The notes beneath the pieces are model-generated. The model saw nothing but the letters and a program-made list of their open reading frames with translations. It ran no database searches and was not told the origin of the DNA. Of a stretch of 64,000 nt of DNA, positions 25,429-34,243 are shown piece after piece. Source of the DNA: Halogeometricum sp. S1BR25-6 (GTDB lineage: Archaea; Halobacteriota; Halobacteria; Halobacteriales; Haloferacaceae); assembly GCF_031624495.1 (NCBI RefSeq), contig NZ_JAMQOP010000001.1:744001-808000 (forward strand), given 5' to 3'. A program made the translations under genes and the position numbers. Within the stretch, counting starts at the first letter, position 1; each line of letters starts with the position of its first letter.

Positions 25429-26110
25429 CGACGGTCACCGCCAGCGGTTCCACCGTCGCGTCCACTTCGGTCCAGCGCACCGTCACCTCACCCTCGATAT
25501 CCCCCGCGTCGTCTTCGAGCTCGAACGACACCGTCGGCGGGGCGACCCGCGTCGCGCGGAACTCGTAGTCGCCCGAGAGCCCGTTCGGGTCCCGTAGGAC
25601 GAGGCGGTCGTTCGCGCTGACGGCCGTGACTGCCGTCCCGTTTCGGGTTACGATGGAGAGTCCGACCGAAGGCGTGCGGTCCGGGAGCGCCACGCGCCGC
25701 CGGACGGAGAGGTTCACCGTTGTCGTTCGCGCCGCGGTGCGTTCGACGCGGACGAGGCGGCGGACCCGAACCCCGTCGGGGTCGCCGCGTTCGACGAGCA
25801 CCTCGTCGCCCAAACGGACGCGAACCGCGCGGCCGCGAACCGACGGCGCGAAGCGGTCCGCGTCGGCGGCGGTCAGCGAGCGAATCGCCGTTTCCGAGAC
25901 GACGTTCGGCCGCCCGGCGTGCGGCGCGTCGGCCGCGACCAGTCGGCCCGCCAGCGCCTCCGCGGCGTGCCTCGCACCGGGATCGGTGTCGGCGCCCGCG
26001 AGTGCGACGTTCGCGAGGAGAACGCTCCCGACCGTCGCCGTCGTCAGGAGGACGAGCGCGGCGGCGAGACTCAGGAGGTTCGCCTGCCCCCGACCGGATT
26101 CGCTCGTCAC
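25421..26110 (-). CDS. Pilin-like membrane-anchored protein of the pil operon (229 aa)
   Basis: The GTG at 26110 overlaps the TGA of the gene before it. TSESGRGQANLLSLAAALVL gives a short head and one N-terminal membrane helix. The extracytoplasmic part is beta-rich (VRVRLGDEVLVERGDPDG; TVNLSVRRRVALPDRTPSVG), as expected for a pilin-like ectodomain. The longer frame upstream is Arg-rich and overlaps the preceding gene, so it is rejected. Likely a structural or minor pilin-like component of the pilus encoded by pilB/pilC upstream. Confidence 0.8.
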   Translation of the reverse strand: MTSESGRGQANLLSLAAALVLLTTATVGSVLLANVALAGADTDPGARHAAEALAGRLVAADAPHAGRPNVVSETAIRSLTAADADRFAPSVRGRAVRVRLGDEVLVERGDPDGVRVRRLVRVERTAARTTTVNLSVRRRVALPDRTPSVGLSIVTRNGTAVTAVSANDRLVLRDPNGLSGDYEFRATRVAPPTVSFELEDDAGDIEGEVTVRWTEVDATVEPLAVTVGD

Positions 26111-26646
26111 GACCGCCCCCCGTCGCGGCCGTCCGAATCTCCGCGCCCGTTCTCCAGCGACACCGAGACGCGCTCGGAACCGCCGCGGACGACGACCCAC
26201 GAGTCGCTCGCGCTCTCCCACGTTCCGGTCACGTTCGCCCCCCGCGTCGGGAACGAGAGGCGAACCCGACCGCCGACGCCGACGTCGGGGTGGTCGAGGA
26301 CCAGTGCGGTGGCGTTCGCCTCCGGGTCCGAAGCGGCGCGTATCCGGTAGGGGTCCCCCCGGAGCGTCGCCGGAAGCGAGACGGCGACGCGGCGTTCGAT
26401 GCGCCCCGGACGTTCGGGGACGGCGCGTTCGACGCGTTCGGCGCCTCCGACGAGGGCGCGGTCGCCGGCTTCGGCCGCCGCGGTGGTCCGGTACTCAGGG
26501 ACGATACCGCCGTAGAACGACGCGCTCAGGACGGCGACGAACAGCACGACGACGCCGAGTTCGAGCGACTTCCCGACGACCGGCGAGAGGGCCCGTTCGG
26601 TCCGGAGTCGGCCGGGTCGGCGGAGGGCCCTACCGCGGCGTCTCAC
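26107..26646 (-). CDS. Type IV pilin-like protein of the pil operon (179 aa)
   Basis: The GTG at 26646 overlaps the preceding stop. The N-terminus, RTERALSPVVGKSLELGVVV, shows the archaeal pilin layout: a basic head, then SPVVG and a long helix as in haloarchaeal PilA/archaellin N-domains. A beta-rich ectodomain follows (VRLSFPTRGANVTGTW). Of the five small proteins here it most resembles a prepilin that PibD would process, although a perfect cleavage site is not certain. It may be a pilus subunit. Confidence 0.8.
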   Translation of the reverse strand: MRRRGRALRRPGRLRTERALSPVVGKSLELGVVVLFVAVLSASFYGGIVPEYRTTAAAEAGDRALVGGAERVERAVPERPGRIERRVAVSLPATLRGDPYRIRAASDPEANATALVLDHPDVGVGGRVRLSFPTRGANVTGTWESASDSWVVVRGGSERVSVSLENGRGDSDGRDGGRS

Positions 26647-27389
26647 GCTCCCACCTCCATCTCGAGGCGGAGGTCGTGCACGACGAGGTGGACGGTCCGT
26701 TCGCCGGGGAAGGCGGCGACGACGCTGGGGACGCCGTCGCCGTCGAAATCGCGACGTACGGTCGTCGTCCCCCGCCGTCGGAACTCGCGTTCCCACGCGG
26801 CGGGTGCGGTCGTCTCGACGGCCACGCGGTACCGGTCCGCCGGCAGGATCCGTCGCTCGTGCGTCGGTGCGGTCCGAAGCGTCACCGGGAGCGCCGCCCC
26901 GCGCGCCGACACGGCGTCGGTCCCGGAGGCGTTCAACGCGGGGACGCCGACGTACAGCGTCCCGTCCGCGGCCGCGACGCTCGGCGGCGCCGACATCGAA
27001 CTCCCGCCGCTCCGACCGCCCGGACCGGAGGTTACCGCACCCGCGACGGCGCTGACGCGCCTGCCCCTCGACTCGTACACCACCGCCCCGGCGTTCACCG
27101 ACCAGACGACGCCGGAGTCGCCCAAGACGCGAACGGTCCTGTCGGCCGTTCGGAGCGTGCCGTCGGCGAGTCTCACCGTCGTCTCCGTTTCTGTGACGGT
27201 GCCCGTATCGAGGGCGTCGTCGATACCGTCGGCGACCCGAGCGGTCGCGGCCGCCGTCGCCCCCTCCTCGACGACCGCGCCCGCCGCGGCGGTGAGGACG
27301 CCGATACCGACGACGGTGATACCGAGGAGGACGGCGACGCCGACGACGGCCGACTGTGCCCGGTCCCCGTTTCCTCGACTACGCGTCAT
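26643..27389 (-). CDS. Membrane-anchored protein next to pilC (248 aa)
   Basis: The ATG at 27389 overlaps the pilC TGA (ATGA). MTRSRGNGDRAQSAVVGVAV begins a pilin-like helix (AVLLGITVVGIGVLTAAAGA). The ectodomain has TVRLADGTLRTADRTVRVLG and DFDGDGVPSVVAAFPGERTV, with a possible calcium-like loop DFDGDGV. The family (likely DUF7289) accompanies haloarchaeal pilus operons; this is recalled. A possible major or adaptor pilin-like component. The long frame upstream is a shadow of pilC. Confidence 0.8.
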   Translation of the reverse strand: MTRSRGNGDRAQSAVVGVAVLLGITVVGIGVLTAAAGAVVEEGATAAATARVADGIDDALDTGTVTETETTVRLADGTLRTADRTVRVLGDSGVVWSVNAGAVVYESRGRRVSAVAGAVTSGPGGRSGGSSMSAPPSVAAADGTLYVGVPALNASGTDAVSARGAALPVTLRTAPTHERRILPADRYRVAVETTAPAAWEREFRRRGTTTVRRDFDGDGVPSVVAAFPGERTVHLVVHDLRLEMEVGA

Positions 27390-29296
27390 ATCGACCCCGC
27401 CCCCGCGAAGACGAGATAGCAGACGGCGACCAGCAGTCCGGAGTGCAACAGCGCCTCGTACCGGCCCCTGCTGGCCGTGCCGGCGAACCACCCCGAGGCG
27501 AGCATCGTCGCCTGCGTCGTCACGTACAGTCGGTGGCGGTCCCGCGCGAGGTCGATGGCGTTCGGGTCGATGGCGACGCTGTCGAGGTTTGCCATCGACG
27601 ACAACTGCGCGAACCCGTCGAACACGTGCGACCCCGTCGCCACCGTGATGCCGACGACCAGCAGGGCCGTCGTCCACCCGACGGCGACGTAGACGATCAT
27701 CCCCGAGCGCAGGGCTTTTCGGGCGTGATAGAGTCTCCCTATCTCGGACTGCAGCATCTCGAACACCGTCCCCGTGTCGCTGCCGGCGTCGAGGGCGCCG
27801 ATGACGAGGCCGATGGTCTGCTCGGCCATCGGCGTCCCGACGCGTTCGACGAACCGGTCCAAGGCCGCGGTCCGTAGGTCCTCGTCGGTCCCCGTGTTCG
27901 GCGACGTGAGGCGGAGGGTGAGCGCCAGGTCGGCCACGTCGGCGGAGAGCGGTCCCAAATCGACGTTCCGGGCGACGAGTTCGACGGCCGCCGGGAACGG
28001 TCGACCGAGGCTGACGTGCCCGGAGATGGCGTGGACGAAGTCCTTCAACTCCCTGTCCTTCGCGTCGTCGACCCGCGCTCGGCGGACGGCGACGGCGCCG
28101 ACGGGGACGGCGTAGACGACGTACCCCGCGAGGACGATGCCGACGGCGTCCGCGCCAGCGACGACCGCCAGGAGGCCGGCGGCGACCCCGAAGGGGACGA
28201 AGGCGAGCGTCGCGCTGGCCGGGTTGGTCGTCGCCGTCGAGAGCATCCCGAGCGTCGTGTCCGGGCGGGCGTAGCCGACCCGCTGGTCCGGCGGCCGAAT
28301 CGAGGCGACGAGCGCCGACGCTCCCGCCCCGACGACGAGGATGAACGCGCCGTTGCCGTAGACGACGAGACCGCGGAGCGTCGTCGTCCCCGCCGGCGTC
28401 GTCACCGTCGCCGACAGTCCGGGCGTGATGACGCTCATCACGGTCAGCGTGATGACGAACAGGGCGGGCAGGACGAGGAGGACGATGAATATCTCGGCGA
28501 GGAGTTCGAGAAAGCCCTCCGCCTGCTGACGGGCGCGGTCCTCCCGGTGGCCGAGCATTCGGCTCTCCATGCGGAGGTAGTTCCGGAGGGCGTCCGAACC
28601 CTGGTCGGCGTGCTCGCCGAACTTGAGCAGAAAGGGGGCGAGCGTGTTCTGCGCCGGGGTGTCGCGGGCGACGCGCCGGAGGCCGGCGTTGACGTTGCCG
28701 GTCATCGCGGCGGTGTTCAGCGCCTTTCGGCACGAGACGGCCGTCTCGCCGTACGCCCGCGTGTCGGCGACGCGGCGGAGCATCGCCCGCCGGCCGTCGC
28801 TCCCGGAGGCGAGGACGTGCAGGTAGCGGACGGCGCCGGGGAGCGTCCGGTCGATGTTCGACCGCCGAGCGGCGGCGGCCCACCGAAGGTACCGTCCGCC
28901 GAGAAGGACGACGGCGCGCTTGGCGACGAGACCGACCGCACACGCCGCGAAGACGCCGAGGACGACCGGCGGGACGCGTGGAACCGGAAGCGCGGCGACC
29001 GGCGGAACGAGCGCTTCAGCGAACGCGACCCACCCGTCCAGCGTCCGCCGCGGGAGGGCGAGGACGACGACGAGAAACGGAACCGCGGCGGCGAGCGTCG
29101 CCAGCCACGAGAGGCCGTACACCCGCGCGAGGAACAGGTCGAACCCCACGCGCAGGTCGGTGCCGCGATAGTCGCGGCGGTGACGTTCGTGTCGGGGGGC
29201 GTCGGCGTGGCGGGCGAACAGAGCGTACAGCGTGCGGTCGAAGACCGACAGCGAGTCGTCGCGCGCGGCGGTCGACGGAGCGGCCGTCTCGGTCAT
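27386..29296 (-). CDS. pilC: Type IV pilus biogenesis membrane platform protein PilC/TadC-type (636 aa)
   Basis: The protein has two T2SF (GspF-like) cytoplasmic helical domains, each followed by membrane helices. The first includes GAVRYLHVLASGSDGRRAML and LEFGEHADQ-like LLKFGEHADQGSDALRNYLR. The second includes DFVHAISGHVSLGRPFPAAV and ALDAGSDTGTVFEMLQSEIG. Hydrophobic blocks (FIVLLVLPALFVITLTVMSV; VYVAVGWTTALLVVGITV) make up the platform. PilC pairs with the PilB ATPase to assemble pilins. The length of 636 matches archaeal tandem-T2SF proteins. The ATG overlaps the pilB stop by four bases. Confidence 0.92.
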   Translation of the reverse strand: MTETAAPSTAARDDSLSVFDRTLYALFARHADAPRHERHRRDYRGTDLRVGFDLFLARVYGLSWLATLAAAVPFLVVVLALPRRTLDGWVAFAEALVPPVAALPVPRVPPVVLGVFAACAVGLVAKRAVVLLGGRYLRWAAAARRSNIDRTLPGAVRYLHVLASGSDGRRAMLRRVADTRAYGETAVSCRKALNTAAMTGNVNAGLRRVARDTPAQNTLAPFLLKFGEHADQGSDALRNYLRMESRMLGHREDRARQQAEGFLELLAEIFIVLLVLPALFVITLTVMSVITPGLSATVTTPAGTTTLRGLVVYGNGAFILVVGAGASALVASIRPPDQRVGYARPDTTLGMLSTATTNPASATLAFVPFGVAAGLLAVVAGADAVGIVLAGYVVYAVPVGAVAVRRARVDDAKDRELKDFVHAISGHVSLGRPFPAAVELVARNVDLGPLSADVADLALTLRLTSPNTGTDEDLRTAALDRFVERVGTPMAEQTIGLVIGALDAGSDTGTVFEMLQSEIGRLYHARKALRSGMIVYVAVGWTTALLVVGITVATGSHVFDGFAQLSSMANLDSVAIDPNAIDLARDRHRLYVTTQATMLASGWFAGTASRGRYEALLHSGLLVAVCYLVFAGAGSI

Positions 29297-31611
29297 CGAT
29301 CCGCTCCCCTCGTTCCGGCTTCGGCCGGTTCGTTCGTTCCGCTCGATTCGGGTTTCTCGTCCGCTCTCTCCGCTCCGCTCTCGGCCATTTTCCGGCGGAC
29401 GCGTTCGACCGTCGCCGCCTCGTCGGTTCGGAGATCGGACAGAAAGCCGAACACGCGGTCGCAGTCGGAGACGTTCTCGCGGACGAGATACTCCACGTAC
29501 CCCCGTTTCCGCAGGAACTCGGCTTCGACCGCTTCCACCTCTCTGTCGGTCGCGGCGGCGACGCGGTGGAACACGCGGTGCGAGAGGCGGCGGTGCTCGT
29601 CGCCGAGTCGCGGGTGGTCGTGCGCGACGGCGAACGACCCGTCGGTCTCTCGCCACAGCACGGTGTTCCAGTAGAGCGTCTGGCCGGCTTTCTCGATGGA
29701 CCCCTTCCGCGCGGTCGGCGGAAGCGCGTCGTATCCCGCCTCGTCGACGAGTTCGACGACTTCGCCGACGTAGCGCTTCCCGTCCACGCGGTGCGGGAAG
29801 ACAACGAGGTCCAACTCCCGCAGGAGGTACGCCGGGAGACCCTGTTCGACGACGCGGTTGACGAGCGTCTCCACGTTCTCGGCGTGCGTCGTCCCGACGA
29901 CGCCGTGACCGGTGTTCAGTACCTCGGCGAAGGTCTCGAACGACGCGGGCGTGTTCACCTCGGCGATGACCTCCACGTCGGGGTTCAGGTAGTTGGCCTC
30001 GGTCATCAGGTCGGCCATCGAGACCCGCTTGAACTCCGATTCGTGCTCTCGGGTCGTCAGCGAGATACCCGTCTCGTGGGGGAGACGGACCTCTCGCGCC
30101 CCCTCGTCGATGCTCACCGGGCGGTGGTCGTAGGGGATGAACGGCATATGTGCGTTCATGAGCGTCGTCTTCCCGACCCCCGTCGGTCCGGAGAACAGCA
30201 CGACGCGGCGGTGCTCGTACAGCATCCACAGCAGGGCGACCAACTCGACGGGCAGGGCGTCGAGGTGGACGAGGTCGACCGGCGTCATCGGGTCGGCGGC
30301 CTGTTTGCGGATAGAGACGTGCGGGCCGTCCGCGGAGATGACCGGCAGGGCGACGGCGCAGCGAATCGTCTCTTCGACCCCCTCAGGTCGGAGATTCACC
30401 TTTGCCGAGGGGCGAGAGGCGTTCAACTCCACGCCGTCGGCGGCCGCCAGTTGGGTGACGACGTTGACGAAACTCGTCTCGTCCTCGAAGGCGAGGTTCG
30501 TCGGGACGCGGCCGCCGCCGATGGCCGCGTCGTCGACGGCGTCGGCGCGCGGGATGACCTTCACGCGTTCGCCGACGCGGTTCGCCTCGACGTCCTCGAG
30601 GTCGGGGTCGCGGATGGGAATGGAGAGGACGCCCTCGCCGACGTAGTCGCGGAGGACGTAGTAGACGAGGTCCTCCAACCGGTCCTCGGCGAACCGGCGG
30701 TCCACCGGCGGGAGGACGAGGCCGTACTCCGAGAGCGCCGAGCGAACCCGGTACTCGGTCGCCTCGACCCACGCGCGCGTGTTTCGCGCCGTCAGCCGCC
30801 GCGAGAGGAACTGTCGGGCGCGTTCACGGACGAACCCGCGCCGGTCCTCGACCACCTCGCCGGCGTTGGCCTCCCAGATGCGCTCTTTGCATTCGGCGAT
30901 GAGTTCCTCGTCGCCGGGGAGCAGGTCGGGTTCGAGGACGGCGTACTTCGTCGTGAAGCGGTCGTCGCCGAGGAGGTGGTCGCGATGGAGGACCACGTCG
31001 ACGTCGAACCCGCAGAACGGGACGGTGTAGTGGCGGAGTCGTTCGCCCGCGACCCGGTCTGCGAACTCGGCGTCCGTTCGATAGGTCGTCGTCGCGGGGG
31101 CGTAGTTCTCGGTGTGAACGACGAGCGTTCCGTCCGCGCCGTCTTGGCTCACGTCGACCACCTCGACGCGGCCGTCCAGCGCCAACGGCGTCATCTCGCC
31201 CAGGAGACGCAACTCGCAGAGCGCGTAGTACTCGATGCGCCGCCGGGCGGCGGGCGACACGTCGAGCAGACGGTCGAACACGCGCCGGTACTTCGGGGGG
31301 ACGCCCGCCTCGGCGCGTTCGGCGGTACCCTCGCGTGTCAGCGGCCGGCGGCGGCTGACGACCGAAAAGTGGTCTTCGACGGTCCGCAGGGCGGACTCCT
31401 CGCGCGGACCCAACCCGGGTTCGGACACCTCGTAGCGAAACCCGACGTCGCCGTCGTCGCGGACGGTCACGACGACTCCCGGCACCACCTCGTACTGCGT
31501 TCGGACGTCCGCGGCGTACCACGCCTCGCCGTGGTCGGGGGGAAGCGGCGGCGGCACGTCTCCGACCGTCACCCGGTTCGGTTTCGCGTCGTTCTCCGCC
31601 GGACCGTTCAT
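29293..31611 (-). CDS. pilB: Type IV pilus assembly / type II secretion ATPase PilB (772 aa)
   Basis: The first gene of the operon. It has a Walker A motif in VVLFSGPTGVGKTTLMNAH near residue 480, an Asp box IDEGAREVRLPHET, a Walker B-like VDVEVIAEVNTPA-type strand and a GHGVVGTTHAENVETLVNRV His box. These are typical of VirB11/PilB secretion ATPases. An N-terminal domain of some 400 residues carries YYALCELRLLGEM. The enzyme would power pilin polymerisation with PilC. The five genes downstream encode pilin-like proteins, so all seven probably form one pilus or adhesion machine. No prepilin peptidase gene is present here. Confidence 0.93.
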   Translation of the reverse strand: MNGPAENDAKPNRVTVGDVPPPLPPDHGEAWYAADVRTQYEVVPGVVVTVRDDGDVGFRYEVSEPGLGPREESALRTVEDHFSVVSRRRPLTREGTAERAEAGVPPKYRRVFDRLLDVSPAARRRIEYYALCELRLLGEMTPLALDGRVEVVDVSQDGADGTLVVHTENYAPATTTYRTDAEFADRVAGERLRHYTVPFCGFDVDVVLHRDHLLGDDRFTTKYAVLEPDLLPGDEELIAECKERIWEANAGEVVEDRRGFVRERARQFLSRRLTARNTRAWVEATEYRVRSALSEYGLVLPPVDRRFAEDRLEDLVYYVLRDYVGEGVLSIPIRDPDLEDVEANRVGERVKVIPRADAVDDAAIGGGRVPTNLAFEDETSFVNVVTQLAAADGVELNASRPSAKVNLRPEGVEETIRCAVALPVISADGPHVSIRKQAADPMTPVDLVHLDALPVELVALLWMLYEHRRVVLFSGPTGVGKTTLMNAHMPFIPYDHRPVSIDEGAREVRLPHETGISLTTREHESEFKRVSMADLMTEANYLNPDVEVIAEVNTPASFETFAEVLNTGHGVVGTTHAENVETLVNRVVEQGLPAYLLRELDLVVFPHRVDGKRYVGEVVELVDEAGYDALPPTARKGSIEKAGQTLYWNTVLWRETDGSFAVAHDHPRLGDEHRRLSHRVFHRVAAATDREVEAVEAEFLRKRGYVEYLVRENVSDCDRVFGFLSDLRTDEAATVERVRRKMAESGAERADEKPESSGTNEPAEAGTRGADR

Positions 31612-32045
31612 CGACCCTCTCCGACTCGGGCAGTAGACGTCATCGAAGTATCGTTGCTAGATTTCAGTATATATAATTTGATAATCGACATTGGGATCGG
31701 AAATCATTTCGAAGTGAAGCTCTTAGAGTACTCGTAAGCGCCACTAGCAGTGCTGTGAGAACATGAACTATCTCATGATAGGCGGGGCTTCAACTCCGAA
31801 AGTCCGTTTTAAATATCAAGATTGATTCTCACAACCTCCGATACGTGCCGGTTGAGAAGCCCCGTGTGCGAAGTAATTTCGGGTCGCGAAGCTCCGCGCG
31901 GACACCCCGTCTGCGCGATGATTTCCAAACCATCGAACGGAACGCTCCGTCGAACGTCTCGACCGGTCGTCGGTCGCCGAACCCCGGGGAAGACACAGAC
32001 ATCTCTCGCAGCATCGTTATGCCGACTCACGCGGTATCTGTGGTA
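31612..32045. other. AT-richer intergenic region between the pil operon and the methyltransferase
   Basis: Some 430 bases. The 31660-31830 part is clearly AT-rich and probably holds promoters for both divergent units. A 5' extension of the methyltransferase frame to 31845 is possible but has no family-like sequence. Nothing else seen. Confidence 0.45.
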
Positions 32046-33098
32046 ATGCCCCTCAATCCGAATTTTCTCGAGCGATTGGTGCTGTTTCGGCTCAACAAGG
32101 GTCCGGCGCCGATGCTCGACCTGTTCGGTGCGGCGAGCTTCGAGTCGGTGTCGCTCGCCCTCGAGTTGGGTCTCTTCGAGTCGCTCGCGGGCGCGGAGGC
32201 CCCGCTCACGGCCGCGGCTCTCGCCGACCGTCTCGACGCCCACCCCGACGGTCTCGCTACGCTCTGCAACTTCCTCGTCGCCGAGGGCTACTTGACCACC
32301 GAGGAAGACGGCTACCGGCTCACCGGGATGACGGAGACGTGGCTGCTGGCCGCCTCCGAGACGGACATGGGGCCGTGGCTCGCGTTCTGGAACGACCTCG
32401 TCTTCCCGTTCTGGGAGCGCGAACTCGAAACCGCGGTCAGGGAGGGCGAACCGAGCCGGTCGATCTACGAGTGGTTCGACGAGCAACCCGGCCGCTGGGA
32501 GGTCGCGCAGGCCGGCTTTCGGGCGGCCGCCTCCCTCTTGGTGGACGACGTGGTCGACGCGGTGACCGTTCCGGGCGGGAGCACCCGACTCATCGACGTC
32601 GGCGGGGGACACGGACTGTACGCCGTCGAGTTGTGCCGCCGGCACCCGAATCTCTCGGCGACCGTTTTCGATCTCCCGGGTGCCGTTGCGGCCGTTGACG
32701 ACGAAATCCCCGACGCGGTGGCGGACCAGGTCAGCACGCGAGCGGGGGACTACCGGACGGACGACCTCGGGGACGGCTACGACGTGGCGCTTCTGTTCAA
32801 CATCATCCACGCGCACGACCCGACGGAGAACACCGCGTTGTTTGAGCGCGTGGCCGACTCGCTCGCGCCGGGCGGTCGGATTATCGTATTAGACCAATGG
32901 GAGGGGAGCGGGCGAACGTCGGTGAGTCGAGCCGGTCTTCGGTTCGTCGCGCTGACGTATCTGACGACGCTCGGAGCGACCGTCTACGCGCACGAGGAGG
33001 TCACCTCGTGGCTCCGGGACGCCGGCTTCGGGGACGTCACCCGACGGAGCGTCGGCCCGCTGTCGGGGCTGGCCCTCGTCGAAGCGACGAAGCGGTAA
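32046..33098 (+). CDS. SAM-dependent O-methyltransferase family protein (350 aa)
   Basis: The ATG at 32046 gives MPLNPNFLERLVLFRLNKGP. The N-terminal half is a winged-helix dimerisation domain (LALELGLFESLAG; LADRLDAHPDGLATLCNFLV), as in the acetylserotonin/hydroxyindole O-methyltransferase family. The SAM site LIDVGGGHGLYAVEL lies near residue 180, with DYDVALLFNIIHAHDP-like YDVALLFNIIHAHDP and GRIIVLDQWEG following. These enzymes methylate small hydroxylated or carboxylated molecules. The catalytic His is plausibly within NIIHAHD. The substrate is unknown. Single gene with an AT-rich upstream region. Confidence 0.88.
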   Translation: MPLNPNFLERLVLFRLNKGPAPMLDLFGAASFESVSLALELGLFESLAGAEAPLTAAALADRLDAHPDGLATLCNFLVAEGYLTTEEDGYRLTGMTETWLLAASETDMGPWLAFWNDLVFPFWERELETAVREGEPSRSIYEWFDEQPGRWEVAQAGFRAAASLLVDDVVDAVTVPGGSTRLIDVGGGHGLYAVELCRRHPNLSATVFDLPGAVAAVDDEIPDAVADQVSTRAGDYRTDDLGDGYDVALLFNIIHAHDPTENTALFERVADSLAPGGRIIVLDQWEGSGRTSVSRAGLRFVALTYLTTLGATVYAHEEVTSWLRDAGFGDVTRRSVGPLSGLALVEATKR

Positions 33099-33442
33099 TC
33101 GCACGGCTACTCGCCGATAGATGCGCCGCCTACGCGGCGAGCCCCTTCGAACGGCCGACGACGTCGAATAGCCGTCTCTCAACGGTTCGCCAGACAATTC
33201 CCTGGCAGTCCGACGGAACGACACGAGAGCCATCGCGCGTGTTCGGCACCGCAAGTTCCTCGGCCGGAGGGGATGTTCCCCGTCGGAGTTCCGATCGACC
33301 GCCTCCGAGTCTCGGCGTCCGACCGACATCTGATTGCCAACCTACTTGAGCGAGCGGAGTCTAGAATATATATGAGTTCTCTTCGATCTATTGAGTCGAG
33401 TTCGATTTTACCCATACAGATGGCTGTCGGGCCGGGTGAGTT
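33099..33442. other. Intergenic region before the tetrapeptide-repeat gene
   Basis: About 340 bases with no convincing frame. An AT-rich segment at 33361-33375 (agaatatatatgag) is a plausible promoter for the operon that begins at 33443. Confidence 0.45.
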
Positions 33443-34243
33443 GTGAACCCGAGTCGCGTCGACTCTCTCGTCGACCTGACCTACGGACTGTTGATCGCGG
33501 TCTCGGTCGGACTGATCGTCGTCGCCGGGAACGCCATCGGGTTGGCGTTCGGATTCGGGGTGCTGGTCTCCTACGTTCTCCACGTCGTCTGGAAGATGGC
33601 TCGTTTCGACCCGAACTGGATGACGACGGCGGTCAAGGAAACCGTCGAAGAGACGGTCAACGAAACCGTTGAGGAAACAGTCGAGGAGACGGTCGGAAAA
33701 ACCGTTGAGGAAACGGTCAACGAAACCGTTGAAGAGACAGTCGAAGAGACGGTCGGAAAAACCGTCGACGAGACAGTGGAGAAAACGGTCGAGGAGACGG
33801 TAGACGAGAAGGTCGGGGAGACAGTAGAGAAAACAGTCGGCGAAACCGTCGAGAAGACGGTCGGGGAGACGGTGGAGAAGACGGTCGAGGAGAAAGTGGG
33901 CGAGACGGTGGAAAAAACGATGGACGAGAAGGTCGGAGAGACGGTGGAGAAAACGGTCGGCGAAACCGTCGAGAAAACCGTTGGCGAGACAGTCGAAAAG
34001 ACAGTCGAGGAGAAAGTGGACGAGACAGTGGAGAAGACCCTCGAAGAACAGCGTGCGGCCGAGAGGGCGGACGGCGAGGTAGAGACGGCCACCGAGGACG
34101 ACGAAATGGACACGGCCCCCGAGGATGATGAGGTGAAGAAAGTTGCTGAGGACGACGAGGAGGACGGGGCCTCCGAGGACGCCGAAGAGAAGGCCACCGA
34201 GGACGACGAGGCCGACAAGGACGACGATACAGAGAATCGATGA
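33443..34243 (+). CDS. Membrane protein with a 34-unit tetrapeptide (xxTV) repeat, coupled to a phosphate permease (266 aa)
   Basis: The GTG start is followed by two membrane helices (about residues 12-29 and 31-51), then WKMARFDPNW. Residues 65-200 are 34 consecutive four-residue units, almost all of the form [E/D/G/N/K][E/K][T/K]V, such as EETV, GETV and EKTV. The acidic tail (205-266) is Glu/Asp-rich. The regular Val every fourth residue predicts one long, highly charged helix, possibly an oligomeric stalk on the cytoplasmic side. The stop overlaps the start of the PiT permease gene (ATGA), so the two are co-translated. A regulatory or scaffolding role for the permease is inference. I know of no described family. 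Confidence 0.85.
   Translation: MNPSRVDSLVDLTYGLLIAVSVGLIVVAGNAIGLAFGFGVLVSYVLHVVWKMARFDPNWMTTAVKETVEETVNETVEETVEETVGKTVEETVNETVEETVEETVGKTVDETVEKTVEETVDEKVGETVEKTVGETVEKTVGETVEKTVEEKVGETVEKTMDEKVGETVEKTVGETVEKTVGETVEKTVEEKVDETVEKTLEEQRAAERADGEVETATEDDEMDTAPEDDEVKKVAEDDEEDGASEDAEEKATEDDEADKDDDTENR
33635..34042 (+). repeat. Coding 12-bp tandem repeat, 34 degenerate units
   Basis: Each 12-base unit encodes one xxTV tetrapeptide. Units differ at third positions and at the first two residues, so the array is not a recent pure expansion. Higher-order blocks recur, for example GETVEKTV several times and DEKV/EEKV at intervals. It lies fully inside the 266-residue gene. Confidence 0.9.

Noticed and set aside
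29297-30229. N-terminal extension of the pilC frame
   Set aside because: The added part is Arg/Pro-rich antisense-like sequence inside pilB. The ATG at 29296 with ATGA overlap starts a normal protein.
28016-31737. Two overlapping long plus-strand frames (552 and 919 codons)
   Set aside because: Shadows of pilC and pilB. They are Arg/Gly/Asp-rich without any recognisable fold.
33571-34218. Minus-strand Ser/Thr/Val repeat frame, or a CRISPR-like array
   Set aside because: The periodicity is a 12-base coding repeat of the plus-strand gene. There are no unique spacers between repeats, and the plus frame has membrane helices and an operon overlap.
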